Positions 4,172 to 5,978 of a stretch of DNA of 5,978 nt are shown piece after piece. The notes below the pieces were generated by a model. That model was not told where the DNA came from, did no database searches, and was given only the letters and a program-made list of their open reading frames with translations. The DNA comes from Anaerolineales bacterium (GTDB lineage: Bacteria > Chloroflexota > Anaerolineae > Anaerolineales > Villigracilaceae): NCBI GenBank assembly GCA_015489255.1, contig WGAD01000278.1, positions 1 through 5,978 of the forward strand, read 5' to 3'. The translations under genes and the position numbers were made by a program. Each line of letters begins with the position of its first letter. The stretch's first letter is position 1.

Positions 4172-5978
4172 TGGTGAGTGATGAAAACCGGTTCACCACG
4201 CTGGATCGCTTCCACCACGGCAAAGGAAGCCCGCGCCACACCGAACAAATGCGCATACGGAATCGAGGGCTGCCCGCTGCGCACCGCCTGTACAAAGGCC
4301 TGCCATTCCGCTCGCCATCCCTTGTCTTGTGCGCCCTTGAAGGTGCGGCGGCGTCCGTTGTGCACCAGATCCAGGTGGCGGAAATCATCGAGCACGGCCA
4401 CCTTGCCGCCGCAGAAGACCTCCACCCGTTCTTTGGGCAGGGATTTGTCTCCATTCGCCAGATAGTCCACCACACCCAGCGATCCATCTGCAAAAGTAAA
4501 GGTCATCGTCACGTTGTCGCCAGCATACCGTCCGCCGTCGGGCAGCGCCTGGGCGGTGACCCGCACCGGTGGCGCGCCGACCAAAAAAGTGAGGAAATCG
4601 ATAAAATGACACCCCTCGCCGATAATGCGCCCGCCGCCTTGTGCCGGATCGTGAATCCAGTGGTTCAGGGGGATGTAACCCGCATTGACGCGATAATGCG
4701 CGTACAGAGGTTCGGCGCGCCCATCCAAAAAGGTGGCCAGCTTCTGCGCCAGGGGTGCAAAGCGTCGGTTGTAGCCCACACTTAAGATGGTTGCGGCCTC
4801 TTGGAGGGCCTGTTCCACATGCTGCAATTCGTCCGCGTCCAGCGCCAGGGGTTTTTCCACCATCACATGCTTGCCGGCCCGCAAAGCACGCACCGCCAGT
4901 TCGGCGTGCAAATCGTGGCGGGTGAGGATGGCAATCGTGTTGATGTCCTCGTCGGCCAGGAGCGCATCCGCATCGGACAGGGCGCGGGCAAAGCCAAACT
5001 TGCGGGCAGCGTGAGCGGCGTTCAGGCCGCCTGCCGAAGCGATTGCCACGCGTGCCAGCCCATCCACCTTCTTCAGGGTCGGCAAAAGTGTAGCCGTGGC
5101 AAACAAGCCAGCGCCAATGACACCCAAACGCACATCACCCGTCGGTTGCGCCTGTGGGTAGCGCACCTCCCGCAAGGGAGGCGTTTCCTCCTCATCGTAT
5201 GTGATCAACACCCCCAGGAAGGGTTCATCTCCCTTGCCTGTAATCACGGCATAGGCCTGCTCAGCCTGCGCAATGGGGAAACGGTGCGTAATCAAGGGCG
5301 CAACGCGCAATTTTTTGCGGGCAATCAGATCCAGGACGGCGGAAAAATTGCGGCCCTCCGTCCAGCGGACATAACCGATTGGATAATCCACCCCGGCCTC
5401 TTCATACACCGGATCGTAACGCCCGGGGCCATAAGAACGCGAATTGACGAAAGAGAGTTCCTTCTCGTAGTAAATCTTGCGCGGGAAGTTCAGGCCCACC
5501 GCGCCCGTCGCCACCACCCGGGCGCGGTCGCGCGCTATCTGCGCGGCCAGTTCCACCGGGTCGTTCGAGGGCGTATCGGCGCAAATCAAGATCGCATCGC
5601 AGCCCCGCCCCTCGGTCAAAGCGGCAGCTGCCGCCTCGGCATCCGAGCGCAAAACAGCCTGGACGCCCAGTTCTCGCGCCAGTTCCACCCGTCCGGCATC
5701 CAGGTCGATACCCAGGACGCGGCAGCCAGCCGCGGCTGCCATCTGGACGGTCAGCAGCCCCAACAGCCCCAGCCCGATGACAGCCACATTTTCGCCCAGC
5801 TGCGGTTCGGCCAGGCGGAAGCCGTGCATGGCAATCGCTCCCAGGGTGGTAAAGGCAGCTTCCTCAAACGACACCCCCTCCGGGATAGGCGTCAGCAGGT
5901 TGCGCGGCACGACGGCATATTCTGCGTGGACGGCGTACCCCGCCCCGGCGCAAGCCACCCGCTGACCGATGCGAAAGC
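4168..5978 (-). CDS. Bi-domain oxidoreductase (zinc-type alcohol dehydrogenase + Gfo/Idh/MocA), 5' end cut off
   Basis: 602 codons are visible; the N-terminus lies beyond base 5978. An apparent GTG start at 5956-5958 is internal, since the frame continues upstream as FRIGQR before VACAGAGYAVHAEY, a normal mid-GroES sequence. Numbering from the first complete codon (5974-5976), the medium-chain alcohol dehydrogenase part spans 1 to about 260. It contains CAGAGY (9-14), AAFTTLGAIAMHGFR (40-54), the nucleotide loop GLGLLG (68-73), IDLD (90-93) and NSRSYGPGRYDP (178-189). After a short linker (about 261-281) a Gfo/Idh/MocA oxidoreductase follows, with the Rossmann loop GVIGAGLFA (285-293), EKPLAL with the conserved Lys (374-379), GYNRRF (401-406) and GEGCHFIDF (453-461). 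Full-length relatives are about 700 residues, so roughly 100 residues are missing. Both halves should bind NAD(P) and probably act on a sugar or sugar nucleotide in surface polysaccharide synthesis; the substrate is unknown. Catalytic zinc ligands in the missing part cannot be checked. Confidence 0.92.
   Translation of the reverse strand, partial: FRIGQRVACAGAGYAVHAEYAVVPRNLLTPIPEGVSFEEAAFTTLGAIAMHGFRLAEPQLGENVAVIGLGLLGLLTVQMAAAAGCRVLGIDLDAGRVELARELGVQAVLRSDAEAAAAALTEGRGCDAILICADTPSNDPVELAAQIARDRARVVATGAVGLNFPRKIYYEKELSFVNSRSYGPGRYDPVYEEAGVDYPIGYVRWTEGRNFSAVLDLIARKKLRVAPLITHRFPIAQAEQAYAVITGKGDEPFLGVLITYDEEETPPLREVRYPQAQPTGDVRLGVIGAGLFATATLLPTLKKVDGLARVAIASAGGLNAAHAARKFGFARALSDADALLADEDINTIAILTRHDLHAELAVRALRAGKHVMVEKPLALDADELQHVEQALQEAATILSVGYNRRFAPLAQKLATFLDGRAEPLYAHYRVNAGYIPLNHWIHDPAQGGGRIIGEGCHFIDFLTFLVGAPPVRVTAQALPDGGRYAGDNVTMTFTFADGSLGVVDYLANGDKSLPKERVEVFCGGKVAVLDDFRHLDLVHNGRRRTFKGAQDKGWRAEWQAFVQAVRSGQPSIPYAHLFGVARASFAVVEAIQRGEPVFITHQ

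Noticed and set aside
2237..4177. A 646-codon open frame on the plus strand
   Set aside because: It is exactly antisense to the heparinase-like gene, has no recognisable domain, and reads as Arg/Gln/Pro-rich text typical of the complement of GC-rich coding DNA.
5956..5958. GTG as the real start of the oxidoreductase
   Set aside because: The frame stays open to the window edge and the upstream residues FRIGQR fit the family sequence directly before VACAGAGY, so the gene starts outside the window.

Overview
The window is GC-rich, apart from one AT-rich promoter patch near 940-1010. Every supported gene lies on the minus strand, so the window reads from right (5978) to left (1). Gene content and protein style (a PadR/DUF5320 pair, and a WbuB-like glycosyltransferase next to a heparinase-like protein and a fused two-domain oxidoreductase) suggest an environmental bacterium. 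Chloroflexota (Anaerolineae-like) is my best guess. That is inference from style and is not demonstrated by a marker gene.

Right block, 5978 to 1021: the 3' part of a surface-polysaccharide (exopolysaccharide, capsule or O-antigen type) operon. In order of transcription it holds a bi-domain oxidoreductase (zinc-type alcohol dehydrogenase fused to Gfo/Idh/MocA, cut by the window edge), a heparinase II/III (alginate-lyase-like) protein whose start codon overlaps the previous stop by 4 nt (ATGA), and, 25 nt further on, a GT4 glycosyltransferase of the WbuB/WcaI type. The tight packing says the three are made together. A plausible joint role is redox modification of a sugar, uronate-type lyase or epimerase chemistry, and sugar transfer onto a lipid-linked repeat unit.

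Left block, 979 to 1: a small regulatory operon. A near-consensus sigma-70 promoter (TTGACA, 17 nt, TATACT) sits inside a perfect 12-bp inverted repeat, which can also be read as two tandem dyads. It drives a PadR-family repressor, followed at 12 nt by a DUF5320 Gly/Arg-rich coiled-coil protein. A strong intrinsic terminator follows, and its T-tract directly abuts the ribosome binding site of a lipoprotein gene that leaves the window. The layout suggests an autoregulated repressor operon with a lipoprotein expressed by controlled read-through.

No tRNA, rRNA, mobile element, CRISPR array or plus-strand gene was found. The long plus-strand frames, including one of 646 codons, are GC-driven shadows of the real genes. 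I found no wholly new system. The most interesting element is the PadR promoter/operator and the terminator-to-RBS junction downstream of it.
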